A stretch of 64,000 nt of DNA, taken from contig MU006095.1 in the NCBI GenBank assembly GCA_010093705.1, positions 136,918-200,917 on the forward strand, read 5' to 3'. Below are positions 22,369-35,200 of this stretch, piece after piece. The first letter of the stretch is position 1; every line of letters starts with the position of its first letter. Under the pieces are notes generated by a model. It was not told where the DNA came from. It saw only the letters and a program-made list of their open reading frames with translations, and did no database searches. This stretch comes from Patellaria atrata CBS 101060. Its lineage: Eukaryota; Ascomycota; Dothideomycetes; Patellariales; Patellariaceae. The translations under genes and the position numbers were made by a program.

Positions 22369-24307
22369 ATGCAGACTTCACCTTCCGCAATAAAACAAGA
22401 CATACCACCTGACGACATCGGACAACCGAAAGAACACAAATTGTCACCTCCGCCGGCTAACGGTGGCAGTCGCGAAGTGCCGGGCCCAAGAAGGAGCAGC
22501 TTCAATTTCCTTAGACGACAAAAGTCTGGCGAGAAACCACAACCTGCTCAGCGCAGTGTATCTGGAGGAAAGATGAATAAGAAACAGAAGGCGCAAATGC
22601 AGGAGGAGCTCCTTCGTCAACAGCGCGAAGCAGCTGCCGTTCCAAAGCAACCTCCAAGACTCCCCTCTCACGCTCCTTTACCAACCATAAACACATTCGG
22701 TGGTGAGAACGCTCGTCAAGATTCATATGCAATCATGTCGAACAAAGCCCAACAAGCCGGCAACTTCAGCAGGCCGTCTGGAGATTACAGGGCAACCAGC
22801 GCGAGTCCTCCACATGTCCCGATTCCACCGATTCCCGGTAGCTCACCATACGGTCGTAACGGTGACTTTGATCCCTATGCTAGAACAGAGAGCATGACAC
22901 ATCGTGGGAGGTATAGTTATGCAAGTAGTGCGGTCAGCACTATCAACAGTCCTAGAAGGGTTAGACGGAGGAAGGACCCTACACCATTCAAGTGAGCATC
23001 CCCATCTATGAGTTTTTGAGCATCCGCTAACTTGGGTATACAGCATCCTCGTTATTGGCACAAAGAGTTGCGGCAAAACATCATTCATCAACTTTTTGCA
23101 GACAGCCCTAAAACTTCCAGCTCGAAAGCAACAACAACAATCACCTTCTCCACCTCGAACTGCCCTACCTGTAGACTCGCCTTTCACATCTCAATATTTA
23201 GAAACGGAAATGGATAATGAGAGGATAGGGGTTACACTGTGGGACTCCCGAGGACTCGAACGGAATATCGTGGATCTCCAATTGAAGGAAATGGCAACAT
23301 TCCTCGAGTCGAAGTTCGAGGAGACCTTCAATGAAGAGCAAAGGATAGTCCGAGCACCTGGCGTTCGTGATACACACATCCACTGTGTTTTTCTCATCCT
23401 AGATCCTAGCCGTTTAGATGCCAACATTGCTGCAGCAACGGTGGCAAATGATGCCTCCGCAAAGAGTTTCAATTCCGCACGTGTGATCGGGGGTCTTGAT
23501 GAGGATCTCGATCTTCAAGTTTTACGTACTCTACAAGGTAAAACTACCGTCATCCCAGTTATCAGCAAAGCGGATACGATAACTACCGCACATATGGCGT
23601 TCCTAAAGAAAAAGGTATGGGATAGTCTAAAACAATCCAAACTCGATCCTTTAGAGGCTTTGGACCTTGGAGATTCCGATGATGAGGACATCGATCGCCT
23701 TGATGAGCGTGACGAAGATGAATACAATCACTCTTCAGACAACGATGACAAGCACTCCGATATTCTCAACAATCTCATCGACCGTTCCAGTTCAGATGAA
23801 GAAGGCGAGGATTCTTCAAACACCTCATTCCACGGCTCCACTCCCGCCAAATCTCCCGCCGATCCTTCTAAACGTCCAGTAGAAGGCCACCGCCGCCGTG
23901 TTTCTGCCATGTCTGCCAGCATCAACCACGACTCCTCTAGGGACGAGCTTCCATATCTTCCGCTCAGCATCCTCTCCCCCGATATGTACGAACCGAACGT
24001 CATCGGTCGCCGCTTCCCCTGGGGTTTCGCGGATCCATATAACGTCGAGCATTGCGACTTCGTACGTCTCAAAGAGAGCGTGTTTGTCGAATGGCGTGCG
24101 GAACTTAGAGAGGCGAGTAGAGAGTGCTGGTATGAGGGATGGCGCACCAGCCGTCTTAACCGTCGCACCGATCAGCCTTCGCGAGCGCACACCAGCAGCG
24201 GATTGAGTCCTAACCCGAGCCCAGTCAACGGTATGGGCAATGGAAGAGCCGTTACGTCGAATGGTAGTCCACTAGCGCATCGTCAGATAGCAGCCAACAT
24301 GTTCTGA
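22369..24307 (+). CDS. Septin-like GTPase with disordered N-terminus and acidic insert
   Basis: Two exons (22369-22991, 23044-24307) encode 628 residues. The first exon is a basic, proline- and serine-rich disordered region. The second opens directly with the G domain: P-loop GTKSCGKTS (about 213-221), G3 box in WDSRGLE (D at about 275), and G4 box VISKADT (septins normally have AKAD). The septin C-terminal signature follows as FPWGFADP, VEHCDFVRLKE and WYEGWRTSRL. Between G4 and this signature lies an insert of about 100 residues rich in Asp, Glu and Ser, longer than in core septins. There is no coiled-coil tail. Septins assemble into filaments at the cell cortex. The diverged boxes and insert suggest a non-core member, so filament assembly is not assured. 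Septin-family membership is likely; the exact class is open. Confidence 0.8.
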
Positions 24308-25310
24308 GCCCCTTGGTACGGTTGGATCCTCTTCCGCATATCGGAAACAGAAAACCCCCCCTTCCCCCCCAGAAAAAAAAAAAATTCCTCTGTGAAGTCG
24401 TACAGATTTCAATCTGACATCAATTTCCTTTTCAAAAAGTCGAGCGGGGCGTATCGGAGCTTGCTCAATTTTGCGAGTCCCATCGGAACGCTATGCTCAC
24501 GACCCTCTTACTTTCCCTTCTATCGTGTCTTCTACCCAAATATTTCAGGCGGCCTCGATTGTCTTCGATTTTAGCCCTCTTCCGGAAAATAGGATTATGA
24601 GCGGTTTCTGAGGAGAGGACTTGGTTATTTGCCTTTACTCGGTTATCCCACACTCCCTCCTTTCATCTTTCGGTCCGTTCGTGCCCTGGCATCTGTTTCA
24701 TACTTTCTCTATGCTATGCTACTTTTTTCTTTTTTGTTTTTCACTTTTATGAGAACTGTGTTTATATCGGATCGGTACGATTCTTTTTTTTTTTCTTTTT
24801 CTGTGTTATTGTTCATACCCCCCCCCTTCCAATCTTTTCTTCTTTATGTGGAGGAAAACTTTTCTTGAGTGATTGGGCTTGGTAGTTGCTCCTATCGGCA
24901 AATTGGCCTGTGATTTTTGTGGGTGCTGTGAGTATAACTTCATGCAGTGGAAGAGGTAGAATTTGAACTGAATGATGAGTGAATTGAGATTTCTATTGGG
25001 TTGGTGTGAGATGGTGATGTGATGTTTTTGGTGACTTCGTGTTCACCCCTGCGAGTCAGGCACGTCTGGTGTGAGCACCTGGTGACAACTCGCACAGTAC
25101 ACTGGCTGTACAGTACATGTCCAACAGATACTCTTCCCCGTTATTTCGACCAAGCTATATTCCGTAAGGTACCGTACATATTTTCATTGATACATTACTA
25201 CATCTATCTAACCACCAGAGCTGCAAAATACAAACTACCTTACAGACCTCCACCGTGACATCCATAGATGTGGGTAGAACCCTCTCTACCTTGGTACACA
25301 CAACCACCTC
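24308..25310. other. Intergenic stretch with homopolymer runs
   Basis: 3' flank of the septin-like gene. Contains adjacent C and A homopolymers at about 24353-24385 and T-rich tracts at 24722-24800. One octamer GTACAGTA lies at 25108. No gene recognised. Confidence 0.5.
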
Positions 25311-25321
25311 CCGTCACCTTA

Positions 25322-25419
25322 CACAACCATCACAACCACCACAACCACCACAATCACCACAACCACCACAACCACCACAACCACCACAACCACCACAACC
25401 ACCACAACCACCACAACCA
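25322..25419. repeat. Minisatellite of period 9 (CACAACCAC)
   Basis: About eleven near-perfect 9-base units with a C-rich, G-free plus strand. The period is a multiple of three, so the frames stay open and would read Pro-Gln-Pro or His-Asn repeats. No start context or flanking coding signal supports a gene. Confidence 0.9.
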
Positions 25420-26408
25420 GGTAGAACTACATCAGATCCCCGACGGGAAAACGTCATAAACGCATTGCTTTGCGATCGCTTGATAGTAAGTAAAGGGGTC
25501 ATTGACGCGATTATCTGAGATTGTCGAGAATGGGATGGATTTACGTGCGGGAAGGAGTGAATATGTGGTTATCCAGAATCGCGAGTGAAAATATCATCAA
25601 GTTCCAGTTCTACTCGCGATGAGATGGGAAGAGAGGAGCAGAGAACGTGAGCGTTGACGACTCGTTTTGGAAACAGTTTGCTTCAGAGATTATCTCCATA
25701 CTTTACAGTATAGAGAGAGAATGAGTCGTATTTATGCTGTCTCTATGCAGGTAACGACAGGTGTATGAAGATTTTCTCACGAGTTTGTGTCAAGTGCAAG
25801 TGTACCTAGGATGGCGTTGATGGAATGACAGCTGGAGTTGCTGGACCTTTAGAGTTGGCGAGCTACTGCACATGCGTCGATCTCATGTCCTATGTGCTGC
25901 ATGTAAATGAAACCGTTAGCAACGCTTAAAGAAATGAACGATTGGTATTCAAAACGGCTCGGCTGAGGGGAATCTTGGGAGATTTGCTTGTGAGAGATGC
26001 TGTATCCCAGCTCATAGAGCAAGCGATGTGATGGGAGGTTGCTGACCGCCAACGAGGGGCAAAGCAATCCAAGCATATGAAGGGCGGCACCAGGCGGATA
26101 GTTCAATACTAGTTATAGTTTTAGATGATTAGTAGATCTGCTTTTGTATCATCATACCCCAATATCAACTAGATCGTCGAGGCAACTGCTATCTCCTCCT
26201 AACGAATCGTAGTTGGGGAGCTTGAAGGGTACAAGAGTACCTCAAACCAGAGGATGGAGTAGTCAAGTTCTCTTGTTCCTCTACTTACTTTAGGTTAACT
26301 TCAAGACCTTCCCTCTGCATGTTTCAGTTCGGGCAGAAGAGGTAAATGTGTTTTCATCTCGTTGTTTGTTCTTTAATACCTCAAGCCTTGACTATTTCGT
26401 CCGTGGCT
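25420..26408. other. Intergenic stretch, nothing recognised
   Basis: About 1 kb of 5' flank of the coiled-coil gene. A GAG|GTAAATG at 26340 could be the donor of a 5' leader intron, which would explain why the in-frame ATG at 26346 looks non-coding. Confidence 0.4.
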
Positions 26409-27859
26409 ATGGCCTCATCGCACCCGCCCCATTTGGACTCCTCTGATAAGGCATCTGACGAACAAGTCGCCCCTTCCCTAAAGGACAATCACAACGAGGA
26501 AGCCTTGGAAAATCAGGCCACTCAATATGAGGCCATCAACATATCCGTCATCGATGAGGAGGGGAGACGCGCCAGTCTCCAAGAGACTTCAACCGTTGGT
26601 TCCACATCTTCGTCATCTTCGTCATCTTCATCATCCTCATCCTCCACCCAGGGCTGTGAATCTCGAAGCTCAATGTCGTGGTCTTCTTCTGTATCCACAA
26701 CTTTCACCTCAATCTTCTCTCACAGCAGCTCGGAAGAACACTTTGACCACGCAGATCCACTGACACGGTACCCCTCATCCCGTATTCCCCTATCGATTCG
26801 CCAACGATGCGATGACATTCGGTCAACTTTGCGTCCGAAAACGCGGCATTCCATGTCTGCGAGCTCTGACCTTCTCCTCGTTGGGTCTTCCCAGATGTTA
26901 GACTCCGGTACGCTGTGGAACGCAAAGCACAAAAGAAGCCGGAGCTTCCTGTCAATCTTCAAAAGGGAGCAGAGGTAAAGAAGCTCCCGCTTGCAGACCG
27001 ACGTTTTGAATTCGTTTCAATTCTCACACATTCTTTTTGATCCAGACCGTCAGAGAAGGAGGAGGCTTCGATGGGGGGAAAGAACGATCTGCTCCAGATC
27101 AGGGTACGCCCACATAGTGTGAGCCACACCCGCTCCTTCCCACTAGCCACACCTCGGCATCACGATCACCTCCGCCCTCCCTCCACTTTATTCAAACCCG
27201 CTTTTCGTGATCTGAGACTCGAGTACGAGGATGAGGTTCAACGCATCGCCGTCTTCGAGACAAACCAGAAAGTCGCCCTCCTCGCTCACCATGACGCCTC
27301 GATAGCACGTTTGCGAGAAACCCAGCGCAAGGCTCGGGAAGAATTGACTGTCCGACAGTCCGAAGCGATGGAGAGGCTCGAGGAACGATTGTTGGCGCAA
27401 GAGCTCGATCAAGTGAAGGCCCAGGATGAGGAGCGTGCGAACGGCGAGACTGCACTGAAGCACATGTCGGCTTACTGCTGTTCGTCTGGGGATGATGGCC
27501 GTGAGGTCACCGCGAAAGATTTGAGGAAGCTCAAGTGGCAACAGCACAGGCAGGATCAGCTGGAACATACCCATCGTGCGGCGATCAATGTCTTAAGGGG
27601 CTTGCAGGAAAAGACGATCAAGCAGCGGGAACGGAAACATGAGAATGAGATGGGAGAGTTGGCAGAAGCGCAGGTGAAGGAGGTTGATGAGAAGAGGAGG
27701 GAGTTTGAAGGTGAGATCAGGAAGTTCGAGAAGATGATGGAGCAGAGGAGAAGAAGGGCAGCGGAGAGGTGGGAGAAAAAGGTCAGACTTCGTGCCATTG
27801 AGGAAGGGTTCGAGGAGAAAGACTTGGAGCTGCCTCAATTACAACGTCTGGCTGTTTAG
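26409..27859 (+). CDS. Coiled-coil protein of unknown function with poly-serine tract
   Basis: Two exons (26409-26974, 27046-27859) encode 459 residues. The first exon gives an acidic, Ser-rich disordered region with a run of about fourteen serines encoded by a TCTTCGTCA-type microsatellite (26605-26645). The second exon opens with a basic linker and then has about 230 residues of charged, Leu-spaced helix with heptad character (roughly residues 250-445), rich in E, K, R and Q, a probable coiled coil. It contains MSAYCCSS as a break. ATG 26409 was preferred because the upstream in-frame ATG (26346) sits in what looks like a leader intron. Donor GAGCAGAG|GTAAAG and acceptor GATCCAG keep the frame. 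I do not recognise a family. Confidence 0.7.
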
Positions 27860-28727
27860 AGAGGAATCATTCACACGAAAGGAGGGGGATGCCGCGATAT
27901 CCCAATGTCACGGGCTGCGGCACAGCGCTACATCGTCGATTCAAGGGGTTTTGCTTTTGGGGAGGCACAAATCTTTATCACATCTGCAAGGCGCTGGTGG
28001 AGAATTTTCTTTCTGCTTCGCGACAATCAATGTCACTGCGTCATCTGGGGAGTCTTCTTTTGCAGTTATGGTCATGTTTGCTGATATCTATACCCATTGT
28101 ATTTTATACAAGATTTAAAGTAGTGCTAATGGCAAATTTAGTTTCGTTCGAAGTTTTCTATTCCTGATAGTGGTTTTGATGTGATAGTCAGGGAAGTCTG
28201 ATCCGATGGAAGGTTGTATGGTTTCATCCGAGGAGAGCATGGGGAGCCAACTGGATGAGGTGGTCGGTCGTGTATGGTGGTGGAATAGGCAGGTACTGCC
28301 GGCTTAGAAGGGACGTGAGGAGGTCGTGCTTGTACTGTACAACTACCTAGAACTGACTTGGGTTATCCAATTCTCGACTGATGCTAAGGTAGTCCTCGTT
28401 TTCCCTTTTCTTCTATACCTCATCCATCTTACCGCCTAATCTTAACTCAAACTTCTCGTCATCCACCCAATTCCATAAAGGGGTTTTGTAGAAATCTCTC
28501 TGTCAAAGAAATTCAACATATTCCATTTTACACTTCCCCTTACTCATATCCTAGAGTCACCATAATAAACAAGTAAAGAACAAGTAAAGATGAATGAACA
28601 AAGACAGTCTTCCACTTTCCCCCCCCCCCCCCTCACGGCAAGAATAGTCACATGCCAAGAACAAGGAACAAAGACATTCCATCTTTTTATATTTATGTAT
28701 TTCTACTCTAAGATCACCCATCGTCCT
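27860..28727. other. Intergenic stretch up to the assembly gap
   Basis: No gene recognised. Contains a run of about twelve C at 28620-28632 and the octamer TACTGTAC at 28333. The homopolymers close to the gap fit a region that was hard to assemble. Confidence 0.5.
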
Positions 28728-29697
28728 NNNNNNNNNNNNNNNNNNNNNNNNNNNNNNNNNNNNNNNNNNNNNNNNNNNNNNNNNNNNNNNNNNNNNNNNN
28801 NNNNNNNNNNNNNNNNNNNNNNNNNNNNNNNNNNNNNNNNNNNNNNNNNNNNNNNNNNNNNNNNNNNNNNNNNNNNNNNNNNNNNNNNNNNNNNNNNNNN
28901 NNNNNNNNNNNNNNNNNNNNNNNNNNNNNNNNNNNNNNNNNNNNNNNNNNNNNNNNNNNNNNNNNNNNNNNNNNNNNNNNNNNNNNNNNNNNNNNNNNNN
29001 NNNNNNNNNNNNNNNNNNNNNNNNNNNNNNNNNNNNNNNNNNNNNNNNNNNNNNNNNNNNNNNNNNNNNNNNNNNNNNNNNNNNNNNNNNNNNNNNNNNN
29101 NNNNNNNNNNNNNNNNNNNNNNNNNNNNNNNNNNNNNNNNNNNNNNNNNNNNNNNNNNNNNNNNNNNNNNNNNNNNNNNNNNNNNNNNNNNNNNNNNNNN
29201 NNNNNNNNNNNNNNNNNNNNNNNNNNNNNNNNNNNNNNNNNNNNNNNNNNNNNNNNNNNNNNNNNNNNNNNNNNNNNNNNNNNNNNNNNNNNNNNNNNNN
29301 NNNNNNNNNNNNNNNNNNNNNNNNNNNNNNNNNNNNNNNNNNNNNNNNNNNNNNNNNNNNNNNNNNNNNNNNNNNNNNNNNNNNNNNNNNNNNNNNNNNN
29401 NNNNNNNNNNNNNNNNNNNNNNNNNNNNNNNNNNNNNNNNNNNNNNNNNNNNNNNNNNNNNNNNNNNNNNNNNNNNNNNNNNNNNNNNNNNNNNNNNNNN
29501 NNNNNNNNNNNNNNNNNNNNNNNNNNNNNNNNNNNNNNNNNNNNNNNNNNNNNNNNNNNNNNNNNNNNNNNNNNNNNNNNNNNNNNNNNNNNNNNNNNNN
29601 NNNNNNNNNNNNNNNNNNNNNNNNNNNNNNNNNNNNNNNNNNNNNNNNNNNNNNNNNNNNNNNNNNNNNNNNNNNNNNNNNNNNNNNNNNNNNNNNN
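28728..29697. other. Assembly gap (970 N)
   Basis: Undetermined bases. Any open frame crossing this block is meaningless. The bases on the right flank are an A run followed by purine-rich repeats. Confidence 1.
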
Positions 29698-30120
29698 AAA
29701 AAAAACCCCTCCTCCGGATATAAAGGACGTAAGCAGAGGGCAATAGGGGAGGAGGGTAGAGGGTAGTAGGAGTGGAGGGTAGGAGGGTAGTAAAAAGGGG
29801 GATATAAGAGGAGAGGATAGAGGAGTAAGGTAGTAAGATTTTCTACTCTCTTCTACTCTACTCTCCCTTACTCCTTACTCTACTCTACTAGGAAGGGATA
29901 GAGTAGCAAAGGAAAGAGTAGTAAAGGGGGGAGTAGTGAGAAGGAGAGTAGTAGAGAGAAAGTAGTAAAGAGGAGGATAATAGGGGGAAGGGTAATAGGG
30001 AGGAGGATAGTAAGAGGGAGAGTATTATAAAATAGAGCAGTACGAGACAGAGTAAAAGGAGATAGAATAGGAGAGTAGGAGGGTAACAGCAGCGTAGGAG
30101 GGTAGGAGGGTAGTAAGAGA
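29698..30120. repeat. Purine-rich low-complexity block with an internal pyrimidine run
   Basis: The plus strand is almost pure purine plus T in irregular GGAGGGTAG and AGAGTAGTA units. It is interrupted at about 29838-29890 by a run of TACTCTACTC-type pyrimidine units, then returns to purine. The pyrimidine run is an approximate inverted copy of its right neighbour. It abuts the gap and probably continues into it. Confidence 0.8.
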
Positions 30121-32273
30121 TCCTTACTTAGTTTATAAGATTAGCCTTAACCCCCGGGATAGTATACCTAATATTATAAAGAAGGCGAATATCCCTATAT
30201 CGATACCAACCCTTTCCAATGTAATATACCGTTGTCCACCGAAGGGTGGGTTCAGTTTAAGGAATTGAGCGTCCGTTCCCGTTTAAATCGATGACACCAT
30301 GCTTTTAGAGCCTATAGTCCTCGAATTCCCTTTTTCAATGACTTGTTTTGCCCTGATTTTTAGAGCTGGATATGGATACTTAAGAGACTGAACCTACTGA
30401 ACCGCTTCGGAATCATATGAAATTGAACATGTAGATGATATACTGCGTCATGTAAATACGTAGGACTGTGTGATGTAACGGCGGTTTTAAGAAAATGTAA
30501 GATTTATCAAGATAGTTAGGATGTACAAACCAACTCCCCAACGCATCAAAACAAACTCTTAGGGGTAATCAAAATTTTACACCTCAGCGAGGTAGATCAT
30601 CCAGGCCCGCGAACTTATACTACTGGGGGAATTATACGGTTGACCAGACCCCCGTCAACGGAGCACCTATGCACTATACATTAGCGACATAAACCCAACT
30701 TCCCACCATCACGAAGACGGCCGACGTTAACGGGGGATTCGGTAAATATAAGTCTCTTCCCTCCCTCCTCCTTCAACCATCTCAAGGAATTCCTCCGACG
30801 GGACTCACTCAGCAGAAGCGGACGAACGGGGATCAACGCCGCGCTCAGGCTCAAATTGCTCGGAAGATGCTGAGGAGGCTGCGAATCGCAGCTACCAACA
30901 TTGCAAAGACTTGCCTCGGCCGTAGGGATTCATCTGAACTAAAGAGGCGGAGGCGGTGGAGGGGTTGTTGGATATAGGGTGGACGTGTAAAGGGGTTACC
31001 TGCATGTGGGAGAAGAGATTTTTGATTACCTTGGGAATGCGGGTATAGATTCTGAAAAGGGATATCACGCGCTTGTATCCGATGTTGGGATTTTATATCG
31101 AGGTGGAAACTGTACGATCGACTTCGTGTACGGAGCGGGGGAAGTGAACGAGGATTGCGGAGGTAAGAACACATCTCGTACAAGCCAGGAAGGGATGAAG
31201 AAAGAGGATCTCCGAATCTGACATTAGGGGGATGTTTCTACCGCTACCTCAATTGTTATGGATTTATGTGTTGTTTTTGACGTCTGTGTAAGCGGTCACA
31301 AGATCCCAGACTCGGGTAGTAATAAGATAGAGTCCTGATTCATAGATTTACGGCGTTTGAGAGATGATCTAGGAGTTGAGGGTAGATATAGACAACCCCA
31401 TTAAGCACCACTATTATCACACCAGCGTCATCATGATTCTTATCTGATGGTGCACAACCGCGAGCCTCTTGTACGCGCTCCTGATATCTGTTATCGAAGT
31501 GTTCATTCGTAGAACGATGAAAAGAGGAGAAACCGCGAGGAGGAACGGATATAAAAGGAACAGAAGCAAGCTCGCGAACGTAGGAATAACAACGGACCGC
31601 TCTTCTAGAGCATCAATGCCGTCTCCTCGACGGCGAAATCGGATTCCCGTACGATGGGTCTACATCAATACGCAATGATCTATATACTGTACTACAGGGG
31701 GAGGATTATGCTTCGTACGTTGCGTGTATTTATGAATGGATTTCCGACTCCACCGTATGCGATGAGCAACTCGTACAAAATATCATGGTCAAAGTGACGT
31801 ATTCTTTTGAAACCGATTGAACAAAGCATGACGTTTGACGCGACAAGTACGAGCGGAGTGAAGAACCAATGAAAGAGACTAAGGGGGTAGTTGAATAGCC
31901 AGCTAGACCGAGAAATTTTTCAGTGGAGTTTCTCATAACAGTACACAGGGGAGAACAGGGTAGTAGTGAAAAGACTTCAATGCACGCACAAGGACTATTA
32001 TATCACTCACCGATCTCTTCTTACCTAATAATAGCCGTTAAGAATGGGTTGGTAACGAATTGATTCCAGCAAGAGACACTCAAAATCCACACCGCCTGGA
32101 AGAGACGAGAATTAGAATATTCATGCCTATCATCTACCCTAACCCCTCCGCCGAAGCGCCCTCCAACTGAATATCATACAAAGTAAAGGATAAAAAGTAA
32201 ACTGCATCGAAACCAACCCCTATCACTATTTTATTCCCACACATGCTTTTCTATCCCTACCATCATGGTTCCA
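30121..32273. other. Intergenic stretch, nothing recognised
   Basis: About 2.1 kb, AT-rich at the left. Short open frames at 30851-31183 (minus) and 31006-31221 (plus) overlap on opposite strands and match nothing. The octamer TACTGTAC lies at 31685. Confidence 0.5.
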
Positions 32274-35200
32274 TTACTCTCCCTTCGTGGCCTGTTTAGC
32301 CTCGCTCGCTGGTCTCGGGCTTCCCTTCCCAGATTCCACACTCTCTTCAGCTTGCAAATCGGCCCCAACCTCAGCGGTCGGTGGAGAATCCGATTTCTCC
32401 TCATCCTCATCATCTGATCTAGCCGTCTCCGGGTTTCTACCCTCTACGTCCGGATGCGGGGGTGCGACACCCTCGACAATATGTCCATTAGGTCCGTCAC
32501 CTGAGTCAACAACTTCTTCATGGATGGGATTACCCTGAGCATCAATGATGCGGGTGCGCGTCTCATAGCGCGTCTTGAACGAGACCTTACCTTGAAGAGC
32601 GGAGACCTGCTCTTCATCGAGTACATTGCCGTGTTCGTCACGGTATTCGACCTTCTCCTCACGACCGAGGATTTGTTGACCGGGAGGAAGGTTAGCTGCA
32701 GGGCCACCGACACCACCCGCGGGTGGTTGTGGAGTTACGGCAGAGTCGTCCTCTCCAGCTTGAGCTGGGTTCTGTTTGCCAGGAATAGCAGGCGCTTTCG
32801 ATGTAGGAACAGCCCCAGCTGTAGAGGGTTTAATGTTCGAGTAGTCCTCGTACTGAGATAGAAGGTTAGCAATCGCTATATGTGATTGAAATGTCCAGGT
32901 GACTTACAGTATTCAAGAAATTATTGCAGTCCCAGTCCCATGTATCAAAGAGCTTGACTTTCTTACAGGAATCCTTGGTCCATTGATTTCCATATGCGAG
33001 AGGTGCATAAAGAGAGAATGCAACGACACTGAGAGCTAAGAAGACAACTGCACCGGTCTGACCAATGACTGGGCGGGACTTCAATCCAAATGTACCGAAA
33101 CGGAATGAAACAAAATCGTAGATCTGGCACAATGCCATGATGGCAAAGTAGAGTGCTGGGAAATAATGATGAAGGAATAGCTGACGTTGCATAAGGTAGA
33201 ATGGGAAGTAGTGGAAGGCCCATGCAAGAACAGATGTGCCAACTTCATAATCGAAGCGCTTGAAGATGGAAGCATTGTAGTCCTTATAACCACGTTGCCA
33301 TCGAATAACTGCTAGACCCTTAACAACTAGGTAGATGGCGATTGCGACAGTAGAAGACCACCAGATCACTGGATTACCGATGAGATAGATCTGACGGTGA
33401 TCCTTACCCCAGAAGTTGATACCACGGCGAAGAACAGGCCAGGATGGGGGTCGAGAATCCCAGGCGTGAGATTCAACCAAACCAGCATTCGTCTTCCACA
33501 TGACCTTTTGGAGTTCCCAAAATTTGCCAAAGAAACCAGGATTTCTGTAATTGACTTTCTCCGCGTCTTCTTTAAGCATCGGGTGAGTATTCGACTCAAC
33601 GTACCAGACACTGTTTGGTAAAGATCCCCCCTTAGCGCAAGTAACTTCCTGTTGCTCGAAACCCCATTCCGGGAGTTTCACTTTATGGGAGAAAAGAACA
33701 CATCCAGTCATGAGATGGATAAGCTTGAACTTGGATTGGATAGTCCGAAGGTGTGTCTTTGCTTTTGCCCCTTCAGATAGTGACTTGACAATTTCTATTC
33801 TGAACAGATCGTTGGCGTCACCCTCGAAACCTTCATATCCATATGCAGAAACTTCGTTTTGCCAGTCCGCCTCTGTAATCGGAGGACGTACATCGTGTGA
33901 ATGAATCCGGCGGTCAGTGGTCAAATGGTAGAGCCTGATCACGGCACCGTCCTCAATTAGCACTGGCTCGAGATTGTCCCATGCTTTCGGCCCTTCAATT
34001 TTGGTACCCTCGGGGAATTCTGGCTGGGTCTGATTTTCGACTAGGAAAATATTGTTCTCGTCCTTGTGTGGGTATAGAGTGACTTGTTGTTGCTTGCTGC
34101 CAGTAGGATACATATGTTGATGAGAGTGAAGATAGCCACCTTGGGTATTGTGGTGACGGATAGAAATCCTGCTTCCATACGCAATATCTGCGGGGACATC
34201 TTGCATACCTTTAGAATTCAATGTGGCTTGGAATTCGGAAGACATGAAACCATCACCTTCACCTGGATTGACTAGGCAAAGGAAGTGTATACCAAACATC
34301 ATCATGTAGAAGCCTACTGGTATGACGATTAGACAGAAGACACGTGCGAAGAAGTGTTTGAACCATAATCTCTGTGAACTTTTCAGTATCAATACATCTG
34401 AATATATGTGTTATGCGACGTACGGGTGTCACGGTTCTAGAATCTCCGAGTAGAACCCAGAGTTGAAGGATAGTCAAACTTCCAACCCACGCAATCGTGA
34501 ATAACCCGACCCATTTAACGCTGGCAGTTGCACCTAGACCGAGACCAGTTGCGACGAGCCAGAACCACCAAGCAGGTGAGAATGCCTTCGAAGGACCTTG
34601 CTCATTTTGATTGGTAAATGATGTCCATGCAAGTCCTGTGAGAGCAGTGAATATGACCAAAGGTGAGTCCAACAGAATGAGGCGGGATTGAGTAAGGAGA
34701 CCATTCTCTATAGCTACGGTTAGTTATCAATACCTAGAAACGGATGTTGGGACTAACCGAAGATGATTAAACTTGCTCCAAGAGCAGCAACAGTCGTACG
34801 ACAGCCCGCTGCCTTCAAAGTCAGGAACATAGTAGGTATAGTTAAAATACCGCAGACTGCAGGTAACAATCGCATGGCCACATAGGGTACTCCCGGCTCA
34901 AGATAATCCTTTCCAATCTCTTTGAAATCAAAGTTTCCATCGAAACCAGCCAAAAATCCAGCAAGTGTGATTAGAAGCTTAGCTAGGGGAGGATGCACGT
35001 CCATGAAGAATCTCCCTTTGATGTATTTTGTGGCAAATCCACCGAAACTATTCAAAACCAATGGTTAGTAGGGGTATTTTACGTGAACTGGTATGCCTTA
35101 CTGGACTTCATCGAAGACGACACTGGTAGGCTGAGATAGTCTGAATAACCTGACAAGTGCCCCTATAAACGTGAGAATAGCAACAAATGTCCAGTCAGAG

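Noticed and set aside
26346-26408. Upstream in-frame ATG of the coiled-coil gene
   Set aside because: It lies directly after a GAG|GTAAATG donor-like site and probably belongs to a leader intron.
28590-29743. Long open frames on both strands across the assembly gap
   Set aside because: They consist almost entirely of undetermined bases and carry no information.
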